Assembly: GCF_022750635.1 (NCBI RefSeq)
Contig: NZ_JAJKBG010000009.1
Location: 1 to 64,000 of the forward strand
Reading direction: 5' to 3'
Length of the DNA: 64,000 nucleotides
DNA from: Brevundimonas pishanensis
GTDB taxonomy: Bacteria > Pseudomonadota > Alphaproteobacteria > Caulobacterales > Caulobacteraceae
The notes below the pieces were generated by a model that was given only the letters and a program-made list of their open reading frames with translations, did not search any database and was not told the origin of the DNA. A program made the position numbers and the translations under genes. Shown here one piece after another: positions 7,638 to 16,709 of this stretch. Positions within the stretch are counted from its first letter, which is position 1, and every line of letters starts with the position of its first letter.

Positions 7638-10600
7638 TCAATCCTCCAAGAAGAACGACAGCTGCTGGACCTGCTCTTTGTTGCTGGCAGCCCAGTTGTT
7701 GTAGATGCTCAGCGCCCGCGAGGCCGCGTTGCGCATCTGCTGCGTCTGACCCCGTTTGCTCATCCACTCGAGAAGGCTCTTCAGCGCCGCGTGCGGCTTG
7801 AAGTTCTCGTTCTTCAGCGTGTCGGCCGCGTTAATGCCGCTGCCGTCATAACAGGCCCCCATCAGAACGAAGGTCTGGTCCAGGTCAGCCGACAGCTTGC
7901 GCCGGTGCCGTCCCTGCCAATCCTGCGCGATGGCCAGCGGGTCGTTGAGGTAGAACACCTTTTTCTCTTCGCGAGCCCAGCCCCGGTTCACGAATTCATC
8001 CGGCGCGATACCTGAGCCGCGCAGCATCTTCTGCATCTGGTCACGAGCGAGCTCGGTCTTGCCGTCGAAGATGCGCAGAAACTGTCGGGTAATCGGCTCT
8101 GCGGTCACCGGCGGCGGCTCGGAGGCCTTGTTGGCGTCTTCGTCGATCAGCTGATTGATGCCGACGAGGGCATCCTTGACTTTGATCGGTCGACCTTCGT
8201 CGACATAGACCTTCCCATAGTGCTGCGAGAAGTATTCGAGCGCCTTGCCGCGACGGATGACCTGGATGTCGGCTTCCGGAAGACCCCGCTGGGCGTGATT
8301 TTCAAGCAGGCCTTGCAGCTGTCGAACATCTGCCAGAACCTCACGGCGCATACGGGCCCAACTGACGGCCTTCGGTTCATGAATGCGTTTCCGGCAAACA
8401 TGCACGATGTCGTACTCAACCTTCTGCGAACCAAACTCAGCCTTTTCCCCCTTCGTTTCGTCTGAACGAATTGGGTACGTGGCCTCGAGGTAAAAACCGG
8501 CATCAAAAAGAGACTCGAGTACGGCAACCCAAGGCTCATCTTCACTATGGTGGAATGTGAAAGCCATAAGCCCGCCAGGCTTCAAGACTCGAGCAGCTTC
8601 ACGCCAGCACTGTGTCATAATCCTCTGATAGAATGCATCGGGATCTTCGGGCTCTCTAAATCGGTTTGAAACGGCTTCAAGAGTCTTTGGTGTATACTCT
8701 GGAGAAAAGAATATCGGATACTTGTCCCTAAGTGCAAGTCTAAGCCAAACATAGAAAAAATCCGCAAGCTCTGAATATTGAATCAAGTCTCCGAAAGGTG
8801 GGTCAGTAATTACTATATCAAAGGACTGATCAGCGTATTGATCCAGTTCGGTCGATGATCCTTGAAATACAGGGGCAGTCCTAACGATATCGCCAGGATA
8901 GACTTTCTCGCTTTTTCCGGGGATGGCTTTTGCTATCTCCGGATTTTTTTCTTCGACGGCCGTTGCGGGCACTAGTTCCCAAGGGTGCCTAGACCACTCC
9001 CCACCCTCGAGAACGGGCTTCACTGCCGAGGTCCAGTTTCCGTATCCAATTGGAGAAAATACGCCAACTTCTACGACGGTCATCTTGGGGCGGTAGTCAC
9101 TATTCGAAAGAGCGGGTGCATAGTGATCTTTGGTAATGTGCCAAAAAGAAAACATAGACTGACCGCGCAGGTAATTCTGCCAAGCTCCTAGAACATACTC
9201 TCGAGCGCCCCAGCTATACGTTCCGACCCTCAATATTGCTTGTAACAGGCGTGCATGTACGAGTAGCTGCCTCGGATTGAACATATCCGACCATTTTCGA
9301 TAACCGTGGCCAGTCGTAATCACGTCCTTGATCGATGCGCGAAGGCTTTCGGGGATATCACTTCTGGGCCAAAAATCCTTCAGCTCACCGTCTCGAAGGC
9401 TTTCCCACTCTAGAGCAGCGGCACTAAATTGTTTGGCATGTTCCAAGCCAAAAGCAGCGTAAAATTTTCCGTTGTAAGGGGTAGATGATCGTCGTTCATC
9501 GTAGCCTTGAATAGCATACGCAGCGAACGGCGCGGATTTGTCAGTGGCGCGAATTGCCTCGACGACCTCCTGATGCTTACCGCAGGCTGCACATGTAAAT
9601 GATCCAGGGCGAGCTGTTCCACCCTCCTTACCGGTAATTAGCTGAATTTTCCCGCCGTGAATCTGGATAATCTCAGGGATTTCACCCCGCACTTCTATTA
9701 GGTAAGGCGTAGCAGCCCTTCGGAGATTCCATTTCTCTGTATTAATAGCAGGATCCGCTGGGGAACCGCCAAGAGCAATGCCGTCTTCACCTTTGCTTGG
9801 ATCGCCGGACAGCCATTCAGGGCATATAAATACAGAAGAATTGACCTTTTTGTTTATACCTTTCCCGAGGCTGACCATCGAAATATCGCCACAGGAAGGG
9901 CATACGACTCCTTTCTTTGGATCAATTGGCGAAAATAGCTGTTCGCTCGGGGAGATGTAGTGAATTGCCTCGGGAGCAAGCCGAGCAACTTCACTTTCAA
10001 TATCAAATGATGCACTGCAATTCTTGCACGTATGATTCCAGCTTTTTACTGTCAGTGTTTTTATTGCGATTTGCGCGCTAGTCATCAATGGCGTGCGGTG
10101 GTGACAACCCGTAACACTGCACTGCCCATGCTTTGCAAGGAAGGTGTGTAGGATCTCGGGGCCGTCGTAGGCATAGTCTTTCCGCTCCTCGGGCTTCAGG
10201 GCCAGCGGATCGAAATCCGCGCCCATCGCCTTGCCTGATGGCTTGTGCGTCCAGGTGCCTTTCTCGCCGTTCGGGCCGTCGCAGTAGTAGAACGGCATTA
10301 TCTGCGGTTTCACCTCGGCCTCGATATCGGCCAGGAGGCGCTTCACCTCATCCAAATCGACATCGGCCAGCTCCTGCTTGACCACGAACCAGGCCACCGG
10401 GTTCAGGTCGTTGCCCGACATCTGCATGCCGAGGCGGGACCCTTCGACCAGCGTCGTACCGCCGCCCATGAAGATGTCGGCCACCTTCAGGTGCTTGAAG
10501 GCGCCCTTCTTCTGGTGGTTGGCGTAGTAATTGTCCCAGACCAGCTTCGCCGCATGGGACGGATCCTCTGGCGCCTTGGTCGCCGCAGCAATGAGCATGG

Positions 10601-10835
10601 AGCGGAACACGCTGGACCGCCGCCGGGCCCACCATTTCGACATCTGATAGATCGGCTTGCCCGCGTTGCCTTCAATCACGGCAACCTGGTTCACGGGCAG
10701 GATCGGGAAATCTACCTCAAGGCAGGTCTTGGGGCGGTTCGGATCGCTGAAATCGACGGTCTCCATCGCGACGGCTTTGCCGGCACCAACCGCACGCGCG
10801 ACCTGTTGGGCAATCTGTTCTCTCTTGGTCGCCAT
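7638..10835 (-). CDS. DUF1156-type adenine-specific DNA methyltransferase (PglX-like role)
   Basis: 1065-aa DNA methyltransferase of the DUF1156/COG1743 type. The N-terminal DUF1156 signature (PIYQMSKWWARRRSSVFR, about 54-71) precedes SAM motif I DIFMGGGTT (about 119) and the catalytic DPPF (about 678), followed by GGLMAFTFHH. Several CxxC pairs (CKNC, CPSCG, CAACG) between them suggest zinc ribbons in an inserted specificity region. ATG 10835 has AAGGAA upstream, 13 bp after the PglZ stop. It presumably modifies host DNA to distinguish self from phage. The stretch from about 8400 to 10130 is clearly more AT-rich than both ends of the gene, so the central part may have been exchanged by recombination. 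Confidence 0.9.
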   Translation of the reverse strand: MATKREQIAQQVARAVGAGKAVAMETVDFSDPNRPKTCLEVDFPILPVNQVAVIEGNAGKPIYQMSKWWARRRSSVFRSMLIAAATKAPEDPSHAAKLVWDNYYANHQKKGAFKHLKVADIFMGGGTTLVEGSRLGMQMSGNDLNPVAWFVVKQELADVDLDEVKRLLADIEAEVKPQIMPFYYCDGPNGEKGTWTHKPSGKAMGADFDPLALKPEERKDYAYDGPEILHTFLAKHGQCSVTGCHHRTPLMTSAQIAIKTLTVKSWNHTCKNCSASFDIESEVARLAPEAIHYISPSEQLFSPIDPKKGVVCPSCGDISMVSLGKGINKKVNSSVFICPEWLSGDPSKGEDGIALGGSPADPAINTEKWNLRRAATPYLIEVRGEIPEIIQIHGGKIQLITGKEGGTARPGSFTCAACGKHQEVVEAIRATDKSAPFAAYAIQGYDERRSSTPYNGKFYAAFGLEHAKQFSAAALEWESLRDGELKDFWPRSDIPESLRASIKDVITTGHGYRKWSDMFNPRQLLVHARLLQAILRVGTYSWGAREYVLGAWQNYLRGQSMFSFWHITKDHYAPALSNSDYRPKMTVVEVGVFSPIGYGNWTSAVKPVLEGGEWSRHPWELVPATAVEEKNPEIAKAIPGKSEKVYPGDIVRTAPVFQGSSTELDQYADQSFDIVITDPPFGDLIQYSELADFFYVWLRLALRDKYPIFFSPEYTPKTLEAVSNRFREPEDPDAFYQRIMTQCWREAARVLKPGGLMAFTFHHSEDEPWVAVLESLFDAGFYLEATYPIRSDETKGEKAEFGSQKVEYDIVHVCRKRIHEPKAVSWARMRREVLADVRQLQGLLENHAQRGLPEADIQVIRRGKALEYFSQHYGKVYVDEGRPIKVKDALVGINQLIDEDANKASEPPPVTAEPITRQFLRIFDGKTELARDQMQKMLRGSGIAPDEFVNRGWAREEKKVFYLNDPLAIAQDWQGRHRRKLSADLDQTFVLMGACYDGSGINAADTLKNENFKPHAALKSLLEWMSKRGQTQQMRNAASRALSIYNNWAASNKEQVQQLSFFLED

Positions 10836-10848
10836 GGGCGTAAATTCC

Positions 10849-11838
10849 TTACTTCGTCAATTCAACAAACGGGCAGAGCATCTCGAGCAGTGACAAGCCG
10901 CCATGCGCGAGGGTGGGGTAGCCGCCCTGGCTTTTCCATTTCCATCGCCCGACTGCGAGCAGGTGCTTGCCGTGCTGGCTTTCCACCGAAAGGGCAACGG
11001 GCGGGACAAAGGGACCGGGATCGTGCTCGCCGGATAGAAGCCGTCCGCTCTTCAGCGCGCCCTTGAGGAAGGACGCCTGTTCGTCCATCGCGTCGTAGAA
11101 CAACCCTGTAGCGGCATACCCATGATCAGAGGTGATGACCAAACGACGACCGGTCGCGAGGCGCTCGACGAACTCCCAGAAATCATCGCTGGTCAATTGC
11201 GTTGCGATATCGCGCGTGAGGAGATCCAGACCCTGACCGGCACCGGCACCGTCGTGCAGCTTGCTATCGGGCCATTGGTGCCAGAACACCCAGTTTGGCG
11301 AGGCGTCGATCAGACCGGCGCAGTCCTTCCAAGGAAGGTCAATCGTCTCGGTTCTGGCGGGCGCCAGCTTGTGGACGAGCCCACCACCGTTGTTCTGAAG
11401 TTGGCTCCGGCTTCCGAAGCCTAGCGCTTTGGCAAAAGCATTCGTCTCCGACGGAATTTCCGCACCGTAGGCGGCAGCGGTGTGGACAACAAACCCGCGT
11501 TCCTTTGCGCCCTCGAGAAGCCAAGGCATTTCTCGCAGACTAAGGCCATCGAGGATCAAGACGGCTTTGGCGCTATAAGGCGCGGACCACCATTCAACGA
11601 TCTTGTCAGCATTCCGCGGGGCGGTGTTCCCAAAGGTCTGCCACAACCCCCATGCCGCCGACGACAGAAAGTGGTCGATCTCGCCGATGGCACGATCCCG
11701 TCGGGTCACTTCTCCAGGCGCCTTTTCGGCATCCAGCGGTGCTCCGCAGATCGATATGACGCGCTCGATGATCGTGGCCCAAGCCTCATCATCAGGAGCT
11801 GTGGTCAGGCCTGCAATCGCTTCCAAGTCCAACGCCAT
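10849..11838 (-). CDS. PglZ-domain protein (alkaline phosphatase superfamily)
   Basis: 329-aa PglZ-type protein. Metal-site motifs of the alkaline-phosphatase fold are visible: VLILDGLS (94-100), VITSDHGY (234-241) and the terminal AHGGLSLLEM (311-320). It is short for BREX PglZ proteins (usually over 600 aa), so it is close to a bare catalytic domain. Its ATG overlaps the ATPase stop (ATGA at 11835-11838), so the two are translationally coupled. PglZ is the hallmark of Pgl/BREX defence systems, though the exact reaction is unsettled. Its place between ATPase and methyltransferase supports the defence assignment. Confidence 0.87.
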   Translation of the reverse strand: MALDLEAIAGLTTAPDDEAWATIIERVISICGAPLDAEKAPGEVTRRDRAIGEIDHFLSSAAWGLWQTFGNTAPRNADKIVEWWSAPYSAKAVLILDGLSLREMPWLLEGAKERGFVVHTAAAYGAEIPSETNAFAKALGFGSRSQLQNNGGGLVHKLAPARTETIDLPWKDCAGLIDASPNWVFWHQWPDSKLHDGAGAGQGLDLLTRDIATQLTSDDFWEFVERLATGRRLVITSDHGYAATGLFYDAMDEQASFLKGALKSGRLLSGEHDPGPFVPPVALSVESQHGKHLLAVGRWKWKSQGGYPTLAHGGLSLLEMLCPFVELTK

Positions 11839-14591
11839 CAGTTGTCCTCCTTGTCGAGTGACAACTCGAACGTCATGCCATCAGGCAACTTCTTGAGGAG
11901 TTCCTTCAGCTGCGCGCCAGTCGCAGCGTCCACCTTTATGGTGACGGCTTTCACAGGCGTTGCTGGACCAATTCCCCAACCTTCGAGTTTCCCGATAAGG
12001 TTGAGCGGTGAGGTCGCGGGCGCGGCGAAGGGCATACGAGGCGCGCCAGAGCTGGCGCCACCGCCGAAGATGCCGCCACCAGGTTGCGGCATCGGGTCTG
12101 GCACGCCTGGCGCTGATCCCGGATTCTCAGACATTCCTCCCGGAGGCGTAGGCGTCGGCTCTGTGCCCCCGCCGAAGAGCCCGCTAGTGGGTTGCGTTCC
12201 CGGAGCTGGCTGCGGATTTGCCCCCCCGGTCGCGGGAACAGCAGACGGCGGCAAGATGAACACCTCGTCAAGCTGTCGTCCCGTGTACGAAAGCTTCGGC
12301 CGCAAGCGTCGCCACGCGGTCTCTTCGTCCTCGCCTGACTGGGCCTGAAGATACTCCATTCCCCGAAGGTTGATCGCGATCTTGCCTTTGGCACAGAGAC
12401 GCAAGATCCGCTCTTTCATGGCCGTCTCGCCCAACCATGGGATACAATCCTGGCCTGCCGGGCGAGGCTCTTGCAGTTCCTTGAGTAGCTTGCCGACCGA
12501 ACTGTTATTGATTGCGGCCTCAAGCACTAGGTGTTCAAAATCCTCTGGGACGAACAGGTCGTTCGTCATCGCAGTTTCAATCGCTTCCGGAACCTTCGCT
12601 CCTTGCTCGCGAAGTGTCTCGATATGGAACTCGCATTTCGACGGGTCGCCAAAGTTCCAAGTGTGCAGTACGGCAAAACGATCAAACCGCTTCTTGAGAA
12701 TGTCCCGCAGCTCACCTTGGTATTTCGACTGCAGCTTACGATACTCCGCATTCTGCGCACCCCATTCCTGCGCCTTCATTTCCGCCCTAGCGAGGACGAG
12801 AAGGTCGCGATCATAGAAAGCGTTCGAAGTCCCACTCCGAGGGATCAGGAACCGAACCGTGTTCCGACGCTTCTGGAGGTGATCTTTGAGCCACCGTCCA
12901 AGGCGCTCATCTATGCGATCCGGCTCCTCCGGGAGCACCAAAATCGGTAGCCTGTCGTCCCAACGCTCGGGCTGTTCACTCTCGTCCAAGCCCGTCCAAG
13001 GGTCGTTCAGCCAATTGCGGGGCAACGCTATGACACGGAATGTCTTGGCGACTTCCTCGCTGCCACCGATGACGTAGCGGGTTTCCTTCGCGAGTTGAAT
13101 GAGGTCCGATCCGTCCGTAAAAAGCTTGTCATTTCTCGCGGAGGCCATGACTTTGGCCTGCGGGTTTTCCTCTTCCTTGAAGACGAGCCGCGCTCCATCT
13201 TGGTGGATGTTGAAGCTGTTCTCGATGACCGTTGCGAGCTCAACCTGGAAAGCATTGTCATCGACTGGTTTTGCACGCGTCAGGTCGATTTGCAGAACCG
13301 AAGGCTCTGCGCCGGCCATGTTTCCGACCGCTATTGACCGAAGCCACAGCGAGCCGATGATTTCCTGAAGATGTGGGACCTTCGAGGCGTGGTCCGGCAC
13401 GGCTTCAGTTACAGAGGTAAGGTTGCGAAGGGCTTTGTCGCGTAGGGCGCGGTGTTGCTGATTGGCAACCGAGTCCAGAAGTGCTCCGATCCCAGATGCA
13501 TCGTCGTCGAGCCGAAAATCGGCAGCTGTCAAAACTGGCGCGTTCTCTCCGCTGCTCTTATGCAGGTTCGCCAAGATGCGGATGAGGTCGCGCGTCTCTT
13601 GGGCGTCTGTAGCGACAAGCACCTGATCCTCCAAGAGTTGCAGGAGGTGCGGCGCGAAGGGCCAGCATTCGACAAAGTCTCGCCGCTTCCTGTCCTGTTC
13701 CGAAGATGGCGTACCGAGCAGCCGAAAGTACTCGTTGATATGAACGTCGAGGGCGCCCTCAATTGCCGACGAGCCGATCTGCAGCCGGTTTTCAAACAGC
13801 CGATGGAGGAGCATGCGACGGCGATCATGCTGGATCTTGTCGGGGCTACCGCCAGCACGGAAATCCACCTGAACGGGGTTCACCCTGTGGATCTGCTGGT
13901 ATGCGTCGCTTGTCCCGTTTCGAACCGAAACCACGAGCACGAGGAGTTCGGGGTACTCCTTTGCAATCTCAGAGAGGATCTGGATGAAGTTGAACGCCCA
14001 GTTTTTCCACGGATACTGTTTGGTATTCGTGAGACCGTCGAACCAAGTCTGAAACTCGTCGAGCAGCAGCATCGTCGGCGAATGCCGCAGCATCTCGAGG
14101 ATGAGCTGGTCGGACGGAATGTCAGTCTTGCTGGCACCCATACCTTCCCACTTCCCCTTGATATACGTGCCGTGCGGATGTCGTTCGAACAGAATGTCCC
14201 AGAGGAACTTATAGCGCTGACGATGGAGGCTTTCCCCGATGACGAGCATGCCATTCCGCAGCGGGATTTGACCGATCGCCGGGTCAGACAGGGTAGTGGA
14301 CCAGCTCTTCAACCAATCCCCGGTTGAGGCGGGATCACTAACAGTATGATAGAGAGCCGCCATAAGGTGTGACTTACCGAGGCCGCGTTCACCCATGACT
14401 ACAACCGGTCGACCTTGCTGGGGGCCAACGGCTTCTATGCCTTTCAATAGATCGAGCGTAGGGTACGTGATCTCGAGAAAGTCACGGGCCGGAACCTGGG
14501 TTGCCCCTGTATTCGCATCGTTGGATAGCTCAATCGCCGTCCCTTTGAGGCGCCGCCCTTTGAACTCATCCCTCAGCTTCAAACCAAGCAT
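11838..14591 (-). CDS. DUF499-like AAA+ ATPase of the defence operon
   Basis: 917-aa P-loop ATPase. Walker A is GERGLGKS (67-74) and Walker B LLLDEFQTW (175-183), followed by an arginine-containing VVSVRNG sensor-like strand. A Gly/Pro-rich linker (about 780-855) separates the ATPase from a roughly 60-aa C-terminal domain with alternating charges. Architecture and neighbours match DUF499 proteins found with DUF1156 methyltransferases, in the position BrxC/PglY has in BREX. It starts directly after the WYL-gene stop (14592) and its stop overlaps the PglZ start. Likely the motor or switch of the complex; assignment to DUF499 is from recognition only. Confidence 0.85.
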   Translation of the reverse strand: MLGLKLRDEFKGRRLKGTAIELSNDANTGATQVPARDFLEITYPTLDLLKGIEAVGPQQGRPVVVMGERGLGKSHLMAALYHTVSDPASTGDWLKSWSTTLSDPAIGQIPLRNGMLVIGESLHRQRYKFLWDILFERHPHGTYIKGKWEGMGASKTDIPSDQLILEMLRHSPTMLLLDEFQTWFDGLTNTKQYPWKNWAFNFIQILSEIAKEYPELLVLVVSVRNGTSDAYQQIHRVNPVQVDFRAGGSPDKIQHDRRRMLLHRLFENRLQIGSSAIEGALDVHINEYFRLLGTPSSEQDRKRRDFVECWPFAPHLLQLLEDQVLVATDAQETRDLIRILANLHKSSGENAPVLTAADFRLDDDASGIGALLDSVANQQHRALRDKALRNLTSVTEAVPDHASKVPHLQEIIGSLWLRSIAVGNMAGAEPSVLQIDLTRAKPVDDNAFQVELATVIENSFNIHQDGARLVFKEEENPQAKVMASARNDKLFTDGSDLIQLAKETRYVIGGSEEVAKTFRVIALPRNWLNDPWTGLDESEQPERWDDRLPILVLPEEPDRIDERLGRWLKDHLQKRRNTVRFLIPRSGTSNAFYDRDLLVLARAEMKAQEWGAQNAEYRKLQSKYQGELRDILKKRFDRFAVLHTWNFGDPSKCEFHIETLREQGAKVPEAIETAMTNDLFVPEDFEHLVLEAAINNSSVGKLLKELQEPRPAGQDCIPWLGETAMKERILRLCAKGKIAINLRGMEYLQAQSGEDEETAWRRLRPKLSYTGRQLDEVFILPPSAVPATGGANPQPAPGTQPTSGLFGGGTEPTPTPPGGMSENPGSAPGVPDPMPQPGGGIFGGGASSGAPRMPFAAPATSPLNLIGKLEGWGIGPATPVKAVTIKVDAATGAQLKELLKKLPDGMTFELSLDKEDN

Positions 14592-15473
14592 TTAAGCCTC
14601 TCCAATTCGTTCTGCCGGCTGCGCCGGAAATGATGTTTCCCGGTTCAGCAGCACGATCTGTTGATCCTGCGGCTTCCTGGCGGATGGATCCGTGTCCAAC
14701 CCTAGGCGCTTGAGCGTGTAATAGAGCAGCGCGCGGCGAACTTTGATCTCGGCTTTACCGTCCTGCATGCCATAGTCGAGCGCGATGACCTTGGCCTGTG
14801 TTTCGGAAAGGTCCGGGTGGGGCCCCACCTCCAGCGTGACCTCCGAATGCCAATCGGCATCTTCGGCGGCAATGGTTGCAGCCTCAGCGGTCCCGCGCAC
14901 TTCCAGCATCCGCGACAGCAGGAAGTCCTTGAAGCAATCGTCCGTCATACAGAAGGCTCGCGCATGCCAACGAAACCCATCGAAAGCGATGGCGTGGGGC
15001 GCAATCCAGCGCCAGCGCGGCTCTGGATTGGACAGGGATTGGTAATTGACCTCTATCGCCTCGGTGCGGCGAATGGCGCCAACGACCGCGCGCAAAGTTT
15101 CAGGATGAACGCCGCGTGCAGGAGTTGGAGGCGAGCCAAAGGCCGGCAGGTCAGTGGTCCAGCAGTCATCGCGGTCGACGAGCCCTTCCTCGAGGGAGCG
15201 TAGCTGGGCCAGGTAGCGGCCAGCGTCCAGCTTCCCGAACACAGACTTGAACCCTGGGCCGCGCACATAGGTGCGTGCGCTCTTGTCGTAGGTCATGTTG
15301 TCGGGGGCAAAGCTGATGTAGCGATTCAGGTCGGATGAAGCTTGGTTCACCGACAGCCCGAACTGCTCCATGATATCGCTTCTGTTCACATGCCCCTCCC
15401 AGAACAGGCGAAACTCGATGAACTCGAGCCGCTGCTCGACGCCCCAACGAAGTTCCGACCTGTCGATTTCCAC
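14592..15473 (-). CDS. WYL-domain transcriptional regulator (BrxR/CapW-like)
   Basis: 293-aa regulator, first gene of the defence operon. An N-terminal winged HTH (ITS-like SDIMEQFGLSVNQASSDLNRY, about 33-53 in sequence) is followed by a central WYL-like domain (PHAIAFDGFRWHARAF) and a C-terminal WCX-like extension. GTG 15473 is chosen because AAGGGGGG lies 8 bp upstream; the alternative TTG 15521 has no ribosome site. WYL regulators of the BrxR/CapW group repress defence operons from palindromic operators, and two palindromes lie just upstream (15517-15529, 15561-15580). Probably autoregulates the operon in response to a nucleic-acid ligand (inference from family). Confidence 0.88.
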   Translation of the reverse strand: MEIDRSELRWGVEQRLEFIEFRLFWEGHVNRSDIMEQFGLSVNQASSDLNRYISFAPDNMTYDKSARTYVRGPGFKSVFGKLDAGRYLAQLRSLEEGLVDRDDCWTTDLPAFGSPPTPARGVHPETLRAVVGAIRRTEAIEVNYQSLSNPEPRWRWIAPHAIAFDGFRWHARAFCMTDDCFKDFLLSRMLEVRGTAEAATIAAEDADWHSEVTLEVGPHPDLSETQAKVIALDYGMQDGKAEIKVRRALLYYTLKRLGLDTDPSARKPQDQQIVLLNRETSFPAQPAERIGEA

Positions 15474-15580
15474 TACGCGCTCCCCCCTTGGTCGATGCGC
15501 ACGATTACTATGCGCGCCCAATTATTGGGTTCTAGCCGACGCTATCCGACGGGGTGAACGCGCGCAATCGAAATTGCGCG
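15474..15580 (-). promoter_or_regulatory. Promoter/operator region of the defence operon
   Basis: Leader of the WYL gene. It contains a perfect palindrome of 8+8 bp with a 4-bp spacer (CGCGCAAT / ATTGCGCG, 15561-15580) and a second perfect 6+1+6 palindrome (CCCAAT / ATTGGG, 15517-15529). Both are plausible sites for the WYL repressor. No clear -35/-10 pair can be fixed by eye. Confidence 0.5.
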
Positions 15581-15602
15581 TAAAGCGATTGATATTGCTG
15601 GG

Positions 15603-15816
15603 GGCACTGACAAGTTAACTGAGCGAAGTCGAAAGACCCCTACCCTGCGCGCTATCAGACGGTAGCGGCCGCCCATGCGGTATCCGCATCGACGCGAAAG
15701 CGTCGAAGTGTCGGCCTGCTGATCAAATGGCGTTGGGTGTTGAAGGTGTTGTAGATCGCTGCGTGGGTGGTAAGAAATCTCTGGGCTGAGGCTTGAGATT
15801 TGAACCTCTGCTGCTG
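15603..15816 (-). mobile_element. IS6 variant II, truncated left-end fragment
   Basis: Begins with an IS6 terminus (GGCACTGACAAGTTAACTGAG) and encodes the transposase C-terminus (15655-15816, minus strand). The next IS6 copy begins at 15817 and cuts it off. A product of one IS6 landing in, or recombining with, another. Confidence 0.85.
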
Positions 15817-15868
15817 GGTGCTGTCAGGATAACTAAGCGAAGTCGAAAGATCCCTACCCTGCTCATTT

Positions 15869-16561
15869 TCAGACCACGGCCGCCTCCCACGCGGCATTCG
15901 CTTCAGCGCGAAAGCAACGAAGTGTGGGTCTGCTGATCAAATGGCGCTGGAAGTTGAAGGTGTTGTAGATCGCGGCGTGGGTGGTGAGAAATCTCTGGGC
16001 TGAGGCTTGGGATTTGAACCTCTGATGCTGCCGCTCCCGTCGTCGGATCGGCAGATGTGAGTTCTCAACGCGGTTGTTGTCACGAAGCCTGCCAGGGCGA
16101 TGCAGATGGCGCAGTTCCAACCGATCGAGTGCCGCACCGTACGAGGCCAACCCGTCCGTCGTGATGGTTTCTGGCTCGACCGGTTGATTGCGCAAAAGAC
16201 GTCTAATCAGCTTCAAAGCCGCCTCTGTGTCCCGCTGGCGCTGGACAACGACGTCTAAAACCTCGCCTTCGTCGTCGACTGCGCGCCACAGATACATGCG
16301 CCGTCCTCCGATCTTGCAGACCATTTCATCGAGATGCCAACGGCCTGTCGGAGGCACTCTCCGCTTCTTCAGCCGCCGTGCAATCAGAGGCCCGAACTTG
16401 ATCGTCCAGCACCGGATCGTTTCGTAGCTGACGTCAATTCCGCGTTGCGCCATCAGTTCCTCGACGTCGCGGAAGCTAAGATTGAAGCGAAAGTACAACC
16501 ACACGGCATGACGGATCACTTCGCCTGGAAAGCGGTGTCGCTTAAACGATAGCGGTTTCAT
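15869..16561 (-). CDS. IS6-family transposase (variant II)
   Basis: 230-aa DDE transposase starting MKPLSFKRHRF, with catalytic D78, D136 (TTDG) and E166 (VENSH). The reading frame is complete, but the right IS terminus is interrupted by the IS1111-group insertion, which may affect mobility of the unit. About 60 percent identical by eye to variant I. Confidence 0.92.
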   Translation of the reverse strand: MKPLSFKRHRFPGEVIRHAVWLYFRFNLSFRDVEELMAQRGIDVSYETIRCWTIKFGPLIARRLKKRRVPPTGRWHLDEMVCKIGGRRMYLWRAVDDEGEVLDVVVQRQRDTEAALKLIRRLLRNQPVEPETITTDGLASYGAALDRLELRHLHRPGRLRDNNRVENSHLPIRRRERQHQRFKSQASAQRFLTTHAAIYNTFNFQRHLISRPTLRCFRAEANAAWEAAVV

Positions 16562-16709
16562 AAAACGCCTTCTCCACCAATGGCTTGCAGCCTTCGAAGT
16601 GGAGCACCTTTAGCGTTAGACTGATGGGGTGGACGGCCCCTGTGTCCGGCATCGAGTGCGCCATAGTGTGGTCGTTGTTGATGTGGCCACAGAACAGGAA
16701 CCGTCCACC

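Noticed and set aside
4613..15473. DISARM system
   Set aside because: The helicase and methyltransferase could suggest DISARM class 1, but drmA, drmB (DUF1998) and drmC (PLD) are absent, while PglZ is present.
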